A stretch of DNA of 64,000 nt from NCBI RefSeq assembly GCF_000421745.1, contig NZ_ATXP01000003.1, positions 178,860-242,859 on the forward strand. The letters run 5' to 3'. Positions 18,126 to 25,245 of the stretch are shown here, piece after piece (the stretch's first letter is position 1; each line of letters starts with the position of its first letter). Origin of the DNA: Nesterenkonia alba DSM 19423. GTDB taxonomy: Bacteria > Actinomycetota > Actinomycetes > Actinomycetales > Micrococcaceae. The position numbers were made by a program, and so were the translations under genes. The notes under the pieces are model-generated. The model saw nothing but the letters and a program-made list of their open reading frames with translations, did no database searches and was not told the DNA's origin.

Positions 18126-19043
18126 TCAACCAGTCGCAGCGCGGATTGCTTCCTCGGCACGGTCAGTGAGGTCCTCAGCGGGTGCGCCCAGCCAGTGAAT
18201 CCGCCCGTCGGCACGGAACCAGGTCTCTTGGCGGCGGGCGAATTTTCGGGTGGCGGTGACCGTCTGCTCGGCGGCCTGGTCTTCGGAGATCGCCCCGTCG
18301 AGCACCCGTAGGAACTGTTGATAGCCGATGGCGTGCTGCGCGGTTTTGCCGTGCCGGAGTCCTTGGGCGGCTAACTGCCTGACTTCGTCCAGGAGCCCAC
18401 GACGGCGCATTGTCGCCACTCGATCTTCGATCCGTTGGTGGAGTACCTCTCGGTTCACGCGCAGACCCAGCTGTACCACCGGTTCCACGCTGGGCTCGTA
18501 CTGATGTGGCGGCATGAAGGTGGTGAACGGCCGGCCGGTGATCGTCACCACTTCCAGGGCACGGATGAGTCGCCGGTCGTCTTGGACCACGGCGGCGGAT
18601 TCGGGGTCGGCTGCGCGCAACTGGGCTCGCAGCGCCTGGGGGCCTTCGACCTGCAGGCGATCTTCGAGCTGACGGCGCACATCCGGGTCGGTGGGCGGAA
18701 ACTCAATGATGTCCACTGCGGCGCGGATGTACAGTCCGGAGCCGCCGACCATGATGGGGGTTTTGCCGCGGGCTCGGATGTCGGCGACGACGTCGCGGGC
18801 TTGCCGCTGGTAGGCGGAGGCGGTGGCTTCTTCGGTCACCTCGAGCACATCGAGCAGGTGGTGCCGGATGCCGCGCGCCTCCTCCGCTGTGATCTTGGCG
18901 GTGCCGATGTCCATGCCCCGGTAGAGCTGCATGGAGTCGGCGTTGATGACTTCCCCGTCGAGACGTTCAGCCAGTTCGACCCCGAGCTGGGACTTACCGG
19001 AGGCGGTGGGGCCGGCGACGACGATCAGCGGCGGATGGGCCAC
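18126..19043 (-). CDS. miaA: tRNA dimethylallyltransferase
   Basis: A 305-residue MiaA that adds the isopentenyl group to A37 of tRNAs reading UNN codons, the substrate step before MiaB. The P-loop is VVAGPTASGKSQLGVEL at the N-terminus, followed by NADSMQLYRGMDIGTAK and VGGSGLYIRA; QQFLRVLDG and a C-terminal TRKFARRQETWFR complete the signature. The GTG at 19043 overlaps the miaB stop by one base (TAGTG), which gives the family's usual length; longer in-frame starts would extend into miaB. Confidence 0.93.
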   Translation of the reverse strand: MAHPPLIVVAGPTASGKSQLGVELAERLDGEVINADSMQLYRGMDIGTAKITAEEARGIRHHLLDVLEVTEEATASAYQRQARDVVADIRARGKTPIMVGGSGLYIRAAVDIIEFPPTDPDVRRQLEDRLQVEGPQALRAQLRAADPESAAVVQDDRRLIRALEVVTITGRPFTTFMPPHQYEPSVEPVVQLGLRVNREVLHQRIEDRVATMRRRGLLDEVRQLAAQGLRHGKTAQHAIGYQQFLRVLDGAISEDQAAEQTVTATRKFARRQETWFRADGRIHWLGAPAEDLTDRAEEAIRAATG

Positions 19044-20560
19044 TAGGAGGTCCGCAGGCTGGGCATACCGAGGGACACCGCCGCGGGTTTCTCCCCGGTG
19101 ACCTGCGTGGTGCCGACACCGCAGGAGTCCGCCTGCCACCGGTCCCAGGCGTCTCCGGCACGCGAGGGGCGCACCCGGTAGTGCTCCTTCTGCGGGTCGG
19201 AGAGCAGATGGAAGCTTCCAGCACTGGTGATCGGCACTGTCACGAAGTCCCCGGGGCGAGGTGTCGCCGCCCCTTCGGGCACACTGAAGTGCACTAGCCG
19301 GTTGTCCGGGGCCCGGCCACTGAGCCGGCCGGTCTGCTCGGCTTTGGTGCCGCCGTCGTTGGTGACCAATAGTTCTTGAGTGGTGCCGACCAGCCGAGCG
19401 TTTTCTTCTGCGGTGATTCGGTTCTGCAGCTCCAGGAGGCGTTCGAAGCGCTCCTGGACGATCTCTTTGGGGATTTGGTCTTCCATAGTGGCCGCCGGTG
19501 TGCCGGGGCGGGGCGAGTACTGGAAGGTGAAGGCAGAGGCAAAACGCGAGGCCTCCACCACGCGCATCGTCTGAGCAAAATCTTCTTCGGTCTCCCCGGG
19601 GAATCCGACGATGATATCAGTGGTGACCGCCGCTTGCGGGATCCGTTCGCGCACGGTGTCCAGGATGCGGAGGAACCGTTCGGCACGGTAGGAGCGCCGC
19701 ATGGCCTTGAGCACACGGTCTGAACCGGACTGCAGGGGCATGTGCAGTTGTGGCATCACGTTGGGGGTTTCAGCCATGGCGTCGATGACATCCTCGGTGA
19801 AGCTGGCCGGGTGTGGGCTGGTGAACCGGACCCGTTCCAGCCCTGGGATCTGCCCACAGGCGCGCAGGAGTTTGGCGAAGGCTCCCCGGTCTCGGAACTC
19901 CACTCCGTAGGTGTTGACGTTCTGCCCCAAGAGGGTGACCTCCACGGCTCCGTCGTCGACGAGGGCCTGGACTTCCGCCAGGATTTCCCCGGGACGCCGG
20001 TCGCGCTCTTTGCCGCGCAAGCTGGGCACGATGCAGAAGGTGCAGGTGTTGTTGCACCCCACGGAGATCGACACCCACCCGGAGTGCACACTCTCACGCT
20101 TGGTGGGCAGCGTGGAGGGGAAGGTCTCGAGAGCTTCAAGGATTTCAATGCTGGCTTCGTTGTTGTGCCGTGAACGTTCCAACAGGGCCGGCAGAGATCC
20201 GATGTTGTGGGTGCCGAAGACCACATCCACCCAGGGGGCCCGTTCCAGCACAGTGTTCTGATCCTTCTGTGCCAGGCAGCCTCCGACGGCGATCTGCATC
20301 CCGGCGTGTTGGTCCTTCACCGGTTTCAGCTGGCCCAGGTGCCCGTAGAGCCGGTTATCAGCGTTCTCCCGGACCGCGCAGGTGTTGAACACCACCAGGT
20401 CCGGGGTGCTGCCCTCGGCCGCTTTGGTGTAACCGGCGTCTTCGAGGAGACCGCTGATGCGCTCCGAGTCGTGGACGTTCATCTGACAACCGAAGGTGCG
20501 GACCTCGTAGGTGCGCAGCGTCTCAGTGGTCTCCGGGCGGTCCAGAACTGTCTCGGTCAT
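19043..20560 (-). CDS. miaB: tRNA-2-methylthio-N6-dimethylallyladenosine synthase
   Basis: A 505-residue radical-SAM methylthiotransferase that converts i6A37 to ms2i6A37 in tRNA. The N-terminal UPF0004 domain has [17 protein letters not shown] and [16 protein letters not shown] with cluster-binding cysteines. The radical-SAM triad is [18 protein letters not shown] (about residues 180-197), followed by [10 protein letters not shown], and the TRAM domain lies near the C-terminus. The ATG at 20560 is placed by TAGAAT 7 nt upstream (leaderless), although an ATG at 20569 is in frame. About 35 C-terminal residues beyond TRAM are low in recognisable motifs. Confidence 0.95.
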   Translation of the reverse strand: MTETVLDRPETTETLRTYEVRTFGCQMNVHDSERISGLLEDAGYTKAAEGSTPDLVVFNTCAVRENADNRLYGHLGQLKPVKDQHAGMQIAVGGCLAQKDQNTVLERAPWVDVVFGTHNIGSLPALLERSRHNNEASIEILEALETFPSTLPTKRESVHSGWVSISVGCNNTCTFCIVPSLRGKERDRRPGEILAEVQALVDDGAVEVTLLGQNVNTYGVEFRDRGAFAKLLRACGQIPGLERVRFTSPHPASFTEDVIDAMAETPNVMPQLHMPLQSGSDRVLKAMRRSYRAERFLRILDTVRERIPQAAVTTDIIVGFPGETEEDFAQTMRVVEASRFASAFTFQYSPRPGTPAATMEDQIPKEIVQERFERLLELQNRITAEENARLVGTTQELLVTNDGGTKAEQTGRLSGRAPDNRLVHFSVPEGAATPRPGDFVTVPITSAGSFHLLSDPQKEHYRVRPSRAGDAWDRWQADSCGVGTTQVTGEKPAAVSLGMPSLRTS

Positions 20561-20567
20561 CGCCGTC

Positions 20568-20573
20568 ATTCTA
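20568..20573 (-). promoter_or_regulatory. -10 of leaderless miaB
   Basis: The minus-strand TAGAAT hexamer is 7 nt from the miaB ATG at 20560, which favours that codon over the ATG at 20569. Confidence 0.5.
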
Positions 20574-20603
20574 CCGGCTGCTGGTACAGCTAGCTGATGA
20601 GGC

Positions 20604-21272
20604 CTACGTGGCAGTGCGCTCCTCAAGGGCCTGGGTGACGATCCGGAACGCTACCGCGGGACTGTGCCCCCGACGACCCAGCATCCCCACCAGCCGCCGG
20701 GTGATCTTCTCCCGTTCCCGACGAGCTTCAGGATCTGCCCCCGGGGGAACATCAACACCCCGCAGTTTGGCCTCCACCAGGTCGCGGGCGGCAGCGTCCT
20801 CATCCTCTGCGGTGAGCTGATCCAGCGCGGCCTCAATGGTTTCAGCGGCCACCCCTTTGTGCTTGAGCTCTTGACGCAGAGCGGCGGTCCCTAATCCCTT
20901 CAGCTCATGGCGAGTACGCACCCAGGTACGGGCGAAGGCGGCGTCGTCGACCAGCTGGACGTCTTCCATCCGGTCGAGGACCGCATGGATCGTCTGCTCG
21001 CTGATCTCCTTGTCTCGCAAGGCTTCAGCCAGCTGGTGACGGGATTTCGCCGACCCGGTTAGTTTGCGCAGCACGATGTTCCGGGCCTGAGAGTACTCAT
21101 CGGTGGCCTCTTCACCGGTCGTTGAGCTGGCGGTAGAGCCCACTGAGGTCTCAGCCCCGGATTCCAGCTTTGCCAAGGAGTCCCGCAGCGCGGCGAGGGT
21201 GGCTTCCTTCTCCCCCGGTACATCAGAGGTTGTGGGGGGTGCGCCAGGTGTGTGCGACCTCGTCTCAGACAT
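20604..21272 (-). CDS. recX: Regulatory protein RecX
   Basis: A 222-residue RecX, a modulator that inhibits RecA filament extension and coprotease activity. The helical RecX core reads [20 protein letters not shown], the [20 protein letters not shown] helix, [16 protein letters not shown], and the third repeat [15 protein letters not shown]. About 60 N-terminal residues are Ser/Thr/Glu-rich and probably disordered. It follows recA by 14 bp on the same strand with AGGAG upstream, so the two are cotranscribed, as in most actinobacteria. Confidence 0.9.
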   Translation of the reverse strand: MSETRSHTPGAPPTTSDVPGEKEATLAALRDSLAKLESGAETSVGSTASSTTGEEATDEYSQARNIVLRKLTGSAKSRHQLAEALRDKEISEQTIHAVLDRMEDVQLVDDAAFARTWVRTRHELKGLGTAALRQELKHKGVAAETIEAALDQLTAEDEDAAARDLVEAKLRGVDVPPGADPEARREREKITRRLVGMLGRRGHSPAVAFRIVTQALEERTAT

Positions 21273-21286
21273 GGTCGGTGTGACTC

Positions 21287-22330
21287 CTAGCCGTCAACGG
21301 CTTTCAGTTCGGGTCCCTGGTCCTGGTTCGCCGCGGGGATAATGCCCAGCTTTTCCTTGATCCGCTGTTCGATCTCATCGGCGAGGTCCGGGTTGTCCTT
21401 GAGGAACTGCCGGGCCTTTTCCTTGCCTTGGCCGAGTTGATCGCCGTCATAGGTGAACCAGGCTCCGGATTTCTTCACCAGCCCGTTCTCTACGCCGACG
21501 TCGATCAGCCCGCCTTCGCGGGAGATGCCCTCGCCATAGAGGATGTCGAACTCCGCCTGCCGAAACGGCGGGGCCATCTTGTTCTTCACGATCTTGGCCC
21601 GGGTCCGGTTACCCACGGAGGCGGTTCCCTCCTTGAGGGTTTCGATCCGGCGGACATCCACCCGGACCGAGGCATAGAACTTCAGGGCTTTACCACCGGA
21701 GGTGGTCTCTGGGGAGCCGAAGAAGACCCCGACCTTCTCCCGCAGCTGGTTGATGAAGATGGCGGTTGTCTTGGTCTGAGCCAATCGGCCGGTGATCTTC
21801 CGCAGGGCTTGGGACATCAGCCGGGCCTGCAGACCGACGTGGCTATCGCCCATCTCCCCTTCGATTTCAGCACGCGGTACCAGCGCGGCCACTGAGTCGA
21901 TGACCACGATGTCCAATGAGCCGGAGGAGACCAGCATGTCCATGATCTCCAGAGCTTGTTCCCCGGTGTCCGGCTGGGAAACCAGCAGGGAGTCAGTGTC
22001 CACACCGAGCTTCTCCGCGTAGGTGGGGTCCAGAGCGTGCTCAGCGTCAATGAAGGCTGCGATGCCGCCGTTCTTCTGGGCATTGGCCACTGCGTGCAAG
22101 GCCACAGTGGTCTTACCGGAGGATTCCGGACCGTAGATCTCCACCACGCGGCCGCGCGGGAAGCCGCCGATGCCCAGAGCGGCATCCAGGGCGATGGAGG
22201 AACTCGGAATGGCTTCGATCGGCGCACGGGTCTCGTCGCCGAGCCGCATCACCGACCCCTTGCCGTACTGCTTGTCGATCTGGGCCAGTGCTGCGTCGAG
22301 CGCCTTCTGCCGGTCGGGGCTGACTGCCAT
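21287..22330 (-). CDS. recA: Recombinase RecA
   Basis: A 347-residue RecA that forms filaments on single-stranded DNA for strand exchange and stimulates LexA cleavage. Walker A is [14 protein letters not shown] (about residues 65-78), with [14 protein letters not shown], the L1-region [18 protein letters not shown], and the L2-region [20 protein letters not shown]. It opens [31 protein letters not shown] before the ATG provides a Shine-Dalgarno. No intein is present. An SOS box lies about 150 bp upstream. Confidence 0.98.
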   Translation of the reverse strand: MAVSPDRQKALDAALAQIDKQYGKGSVMRLGDETRAPIEAIPSSSIALDAALGIGGFPRGRVVEIYGPESSGKTTVALHAVANAQKNGGIAAFIDAEHALDPTYAEKLGVDTDSLLVSQPDTGEQALEIMDMLVSSGSLDIVVIDSVAALVPRAEIEGEMGDSHVGLQARLMSQALRKITGRLAQTKTTAIFINQLREKVGVFFGSPETTSGGKALKFYASVRVDVRRIETLKEGTASVGNRTRAKIVKNKMAPPFRQAEFDILYGEGISREGGLIDVGVENGLVKKSGAWFTYDGDQLGQGKEKARQFLKDNPDLADEIEQRIKEKLGIIPAANQDQGPELKAVDG

Positions 22331-22463
22331 GTTTCACCTCACGTGTTGCGATGGGTTCTTCGGATGCAGTCGAGACTAGAACCAGCCTCTGACACGTCCG
22401 ATGTCCATTCCGGATACTGTGCAGAGTCCGGCGTGTCGCCGACTCCTCCCGTGCTTCGTGGAA

Positions 22464-22494
22464 AACATAACACCCGCATCGAACACAGTTTCGA
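22464..22494 (-). promoter_or_regulatory. recA promoter with LexA box
   Basis: On the minus strand TCGAAACTGTGTTCGA (22479-22494) differs by one base from TCGAACnnnnGTTCGA, and a TATGTT -10 candidate (22464-22469) follows at promoter-like spacing. The box would cover the -35/spacer region, as expected for LexA repression of recA. Confidence 0.65.
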
Positions 22495-22512
22495 TCAACA
22501 CGCCTGTGTCGC

Positions 22513-22746
22513 TCAGCTTTCCGGTGGAGTGATCTTCGCCGGTATATCCCGTCCCAGTCGACGTTCTTCGGGAACGTCCTGTTGGATACAGATCGCCTCC
22601 CAGACCCGCCGGGCATCGATACCCTGCTGCAGGGCTTGGCGTGCGGTGAGCTGGTATTCGGTAAGAACCAGCTCACCGGCGAGGATATGGGCGTAGGTCT
22701 CGCCGAACTCGTCCTCCATCAGGGACCAGAAGCGCGACTCCCTCAT
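22513..22746 (-). CDS. DUF3046 family protein
   Basis: A 77-residue protein matching the small DUF3046 family that accompanies recA in many actinobacteria. Characteristic text is MRESRFWSLMEDEFGETYA, LAGELVLTEYQLTARQAL and RRVWEAICIQQDVPEERR. Its start overlaps the stop of the upstream marR by 4 nt (ATGA). No biochemical role is known for the family. It is read with marR toward recA, but recA has its own promoter. Confidence 0.9.
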   Translation of the reverse strand: MRESRFWSLMEDEFGETYAHILAGELVLTEYQLTARQALQQGIDARRVWEAICIQQDVPEERRLGRDIPAKITPPES

Positions 22747-23360
22747 GCCGCCTTACTGTCCGGTTCCACGGCGACGGAGGCGACGTCGTCGTCGGCTGTT
22801 TCATCGTCCTCGGCGGTTTCGTCCTCGGCCGCGGCGTCGTCGGAGTCCTGCTCCTGGGTACTGTCCGTCTGGCCGGCGGTATGCGGAGGCCAGCCGGTGC
22901 CGTGGGCGGCGTCGTAGTCGGCGTAGGTCTTGTTCAGTTTGCTTAAGAGCTCGGAGAGCACTTCGATCTCTTCGAGGTTCCAGGCGGTGAGCATCTGCTG
23001 GTAACGCTCTGAGCGGTCCCGCTGGGCGGCCTCTAAGCGAGTGCGCCCTTGATCGGTGAGGGAGACCACCAGGGCCCGGCCATCGGCGGGGTCGGCCTTC
23101 TTCGTCACAAACCCGCGAGAGGCCAATGTGGATAACTGCCGCGAGAGTGTGGGTTTGCCGATGCCCAGGTGCCGGGCGATGGCGGTCATTCGCATGGGTC
23201 CACGGTGCTGCAGTGTGGCCAGCACCGAGTACGACGCCGGCTCAATCTCCGGGTCGATTTCTTGGGCCAGTTTGAGCGCGTTGAAGCGTCGTCGCACGAA
23301 GAGCCGGCTGAATTCACGCTCCAGTTCTTTCACTTTCGCGCGGCGATCGGAATCTGTCAT
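22743..23360 (-). CDS. MarR-family regulator with acidic C-terminal tail
   Basis: A 205-residue MarR protein. The wHTH is seen in GPMRMTAIARHLGIGKPTLS and the wing RGFVTKKADPADGRALVVSL. The last 40 or so residues form an Asp/Glu/Ala/Thr-rich tail (SDDAAAEDETAEDDETADDD) that is unusual for MarR and probably disordered. The ATG lies 7 nt after TACACT, so the mRNA is predicted to be leaderless. It is coupled to DUF3046 (4-nt overlap). The ligand and regulon are unknown. Confidence 0.85.
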   Translation of the reverse strand: MTDSDRRAKVKELEREFSRLFVRRRFNALKLAQEIDPEIEPASYSVLATLQHRGPMRMTAIARHLGIGKPTLSRQLSTLASRGFVTKKADPADGRALVVSLTDQGRTRLEAAQRDRSERYQQMLTAWNLEEIEVLSELLSKLNKTYADYDAAHGTGWPPHTAGQTDSTQEQDSDDAAAEDETAEDDETADDDVASVAVEPDSKAA

Positions 23361-23367
23361 ACCGGCC

Positions 23368-23373
23368 AGTGTA
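23368..23373 (-). promoter_or_regulatory. -10 of leaderless marR
   Basis: The minus-strand TACACT hexamer is 7 nt upstream of the ATG at 23360. A CCTCC/GGAGG inverted repeat just upstream (about 23392-23407) may be an operator. Confidence 0.5.
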
Positions 23374-23419
23374 AGGGCATCGAGTCATACCTCCCGGGGT
23401 AGGAGGCAGAACGTGAAGC

Positions 23420-23821
23420 CTAGAGGCCGACGAGTTCCTCGTTGCCGAATTCACGCTGGAACTCGGTGGGCACAGTGTCCGGAACGGTGAAGCCTTCGGC
23501 CTCAGCGATCCGTTCGGCCACTTGGAAGAGCATCGCGGCCAGGGGCACATTGAGCGCAGTACAGATGCTGGCCAGCAGCTCGGAGGAGGCCTCCTTCTGC
23601 CCGCGTTCGACCTCGGAGAGGTACCCCAACGAGACTCGGGCATCGTGCGAGACGTCCCGCAGTGTGCGTCCGGAGTCTTGGCGGATGCTGCGCAGCACGT
23701 CGCCGATCTCCTGGCGCAGGACCACGCCTTTGGCTTCACGAGTCTCCACCCCGGGCTCAGGGTGTTCGGCAGTGTCCTTCCACCGGGTGACTCCGTTGAC
23801 GGTGACTGGCTGTCTCACCAT
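23420..23821 (-). CDS. ClgR-type XRE transcriptional regulator
   Basis: A 133-residue XRE-family activator resembling ClgR, which switches on clp protease and stress genes in streptomycetes, corynebacteria and mycobacteria. The HTH is [20 protein letters not shown] then [20 protein letters not shown], followed by [20 protein letters not shown]. ClgR next to pgsA and cinA is the conserved actinobacterial order (Rv2745c-Rv2746c in M. tuberculosis). The ATG at 23821 is preceded by GAGGAG with about 7 nt spacing, preferred over an upstream start with no ribosome-binding site. The C-terminus ends VGL; ClgR stability is known to depend on C-terminal residues, which I have not compared. Confidence 0.85.
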   Translation of the reverse strand: MVRQPVTVNGVTRWKDTAEHPEPGVETREAKGVVLRQEIGDVLRSIRQDSGRTLRDVSHDARVSLGYLSEVERGQKEASSELLASICTALNVPLAAMLFQVAERIAEAEGFTVPDTVPTEFQREFGNEELVGL

Positions 23822-23890
23822 GGGGATCTCCTCAAGTGCTGATGACGATTGCCCTATCACAACGGACGTGGTGCGCCTGTTGTTCCCACC

Positions 23891-24511
23891 TTAGCCCGAA
23901 GCGGCCTCCGGTGGGAGTCCTGGGGGCTCCGTGTGGAGGAAATCCTCGAGCAGGCTGAGGGCTCCTTCCACGGTGGCGGCACGGATCTCGGAGCGGTCAC
24001 CGTCGAGGTCAAGTAACAGGGATCCCGCCAGCCAGTCGCCGTCGACGTCGCTGGGCTGGGTCTTCTCCGGCAGGCTGAGCCCCAGACGCTGCGCTGCCTC
24101 CGCGGTGCAGGCCAGTCCCAAGTAGACCGTACCGACGTCTTTGCCCTGGTGCGGTTCGGGACCGGCCACACCGGTGGTGGAGATCCCGATATCGGCAGCA
24201 CAGCGGGTTGCGGCCCCACGAGCCATCCAGGCGGCAACATCTGGGTCCACGGCCCCGCGGGATTCCAGCAGATCCTCCGGCACGTTGAGGGTCTGGGTCT
24301 TCACGGTCACGCTGTAGGCGACGACCCCGCCCAGCAGCACTGCGGAGGTGCCAGGGACATCGGCGATCCGTGCGGCCAGAGATCCGGCGGTCAAGGATTC
24401 CCCCGTGGCTAAGGTCAGACCGCGGTGGGCGCACCGTTGGACGATCTCGACTGGATCGGTGTGCCGGGAGGCGTCACGGGCGACGTCGTCAGCTTCTCCC
24501 TCAATGGCCAT
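23891..24511 (-). CDS. Nicotinamide-nucleotide amidohydrolase (CinA C-terminal family)
   Basis: A 206-residue stand-alone PncC/CinA-C domain that deamidates nicotinamide mononucleotide in NAD salvage. Conserved segments are TLATGESLTAGSLAARIADV, a following stretch with LLGGVVAYSVTVKTQ, RCAADIGISTTGVAGPEP and GTVYLGLA; the Ser in GESLTAG is the catalytic one in the family. The N-terminal CinA domain is absent, as is usual in actinobacteria. The ATG at 24511 was chosen because longer starts approach the pgsA stop. Gene order pgsA-cinA-clgR is conserved in the phylum. Confidence 0.88.
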   Translation of the reverse strand: MAIEGEADDVARDASRHTDPVEIVQRCAHRGLTLATGESLTAGSLAARIADVPGTSAVLLGGVVAYSVTVKTQTLNVPEDLLESRGAVDPDVAAWMARGAATRCAADIGISTTGVAGPEPHQGKDVGTVYLGLACTAEAAQRLGLSLPEKTQPSDVDGDWLAGSLLLDLDGDRSEIRAATVEGALSLLEDFLHTEPPGLPPEAASG

Positions 24512-24578
24512 GCCGGGCACTGTAGTCGGCGGGGCTGAAAACCGGCTCAAAGCCGAAGGCATCTGCGCTCACCAGCGG

Positions 24579-25187
24579 CTAGGACCGGGCAGCGGCCCGG
24601 ATGCGCACCGCCTGGACCACGTAGTCGATGCCGGTGATGATCGTCACCACCAAGGCGACCAGCATGATCCCCAGTGCGGCATCGGCCAGCCAGCTGGCGA
24701 TGACCGCCAGCGGCAACAACATCAGCTGCAGTCCCGCCGCCTGCAAGAGCGTTTTCAGCTTCCCCCCACGGGAGGCGGGCATCACCTGGGTGCGCAGCAT
24801 CACCATCCGCAGCAGGGTGATCCCCAGTTCCCGGACCAGGATGAGGATTGTCACCCACCACCACAGCTCTCCCAGCAGGGAGAGCATCACCAGGGCGGCC
24901 CCGACCAATAGTTTGTCGGCAATCGGGTCGGCGATCTTGCCGAAGTCCGTCACCAATCCCCGGGAACGGGCCAGATCGCCGTCGATCTTGTCGGTAATCA
25001 TCGCCACGGCGAAGACTCCTGCCGCCACCCAGCGCCACGGACCCTGCTGGGCTTCCAGCTCAGTGAAGGGCCCCTGGGCATCGAGCAGCAACAGCACCAC
25101 GAACACCGGCACCAGGGCGATGCGCACCAAGGTGAGGATATTGGCGATGTTCAGCAGCGGAACCGGCTGCGGGGACTGGTCACTCAT
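24579..25187 (-). CDS. pgsA: CDP-diacylglycerol-glycerol-3-phosphate 3-phosphatidyltransferase
   Basis: A 202-residue CDP-alcohol phosphatidyltransferase that makes phosphatidylglycerophosphate at the cytoplasmic membrane. The signature D-G-x2-A-R-x8-G-x3-D-x3-D reads DGDLARSRGLVTDFGKIADP followed by IADK (about residues 68-91). Several hydrophobic helices follow (LLVGAALVMLSLL, LLPLAVIASWLADAALG). N-terminal LLNIANILTLVRIALVP is typical. The ATG is 7 nt after TACTCT, suggesting a leaderless mRNA. Confidence 0.93.
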   Translation of the reverse strand: MSDQSPQPVPLLNIANILTLVRIALVPVFVVLLLLDAQGPFTELEAQQGPWRWVAAGVFAVAMITDKIDGDLARSRGLVTDFGKIADPIADKLLVGAALVMLSLLGELWWWVTILILVRELGITLLRMVMLRTQVMPASRGGKLKTLLQAAGLQLMLLPLAVIASWLADAALGIMLVALVVTIITGIDYVVQAVRIRAAARS

Positions 25188-25194
25188 CCCCGTC

Positions 25195-25200
25195 AGAGTA
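25195..25200 (-). promoter_or_regulatory. -10 of leaderless pgsA
   Basis: The minus-strand TACTCT hexamer is 7 nt upstream of the pgsA ATG at 25187. Confidence 0.5.
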
Positions 25201-25245
25201 CTACTCCCACCACGCCTGCTTCAGCGTGATGACCGGCACCGGCGA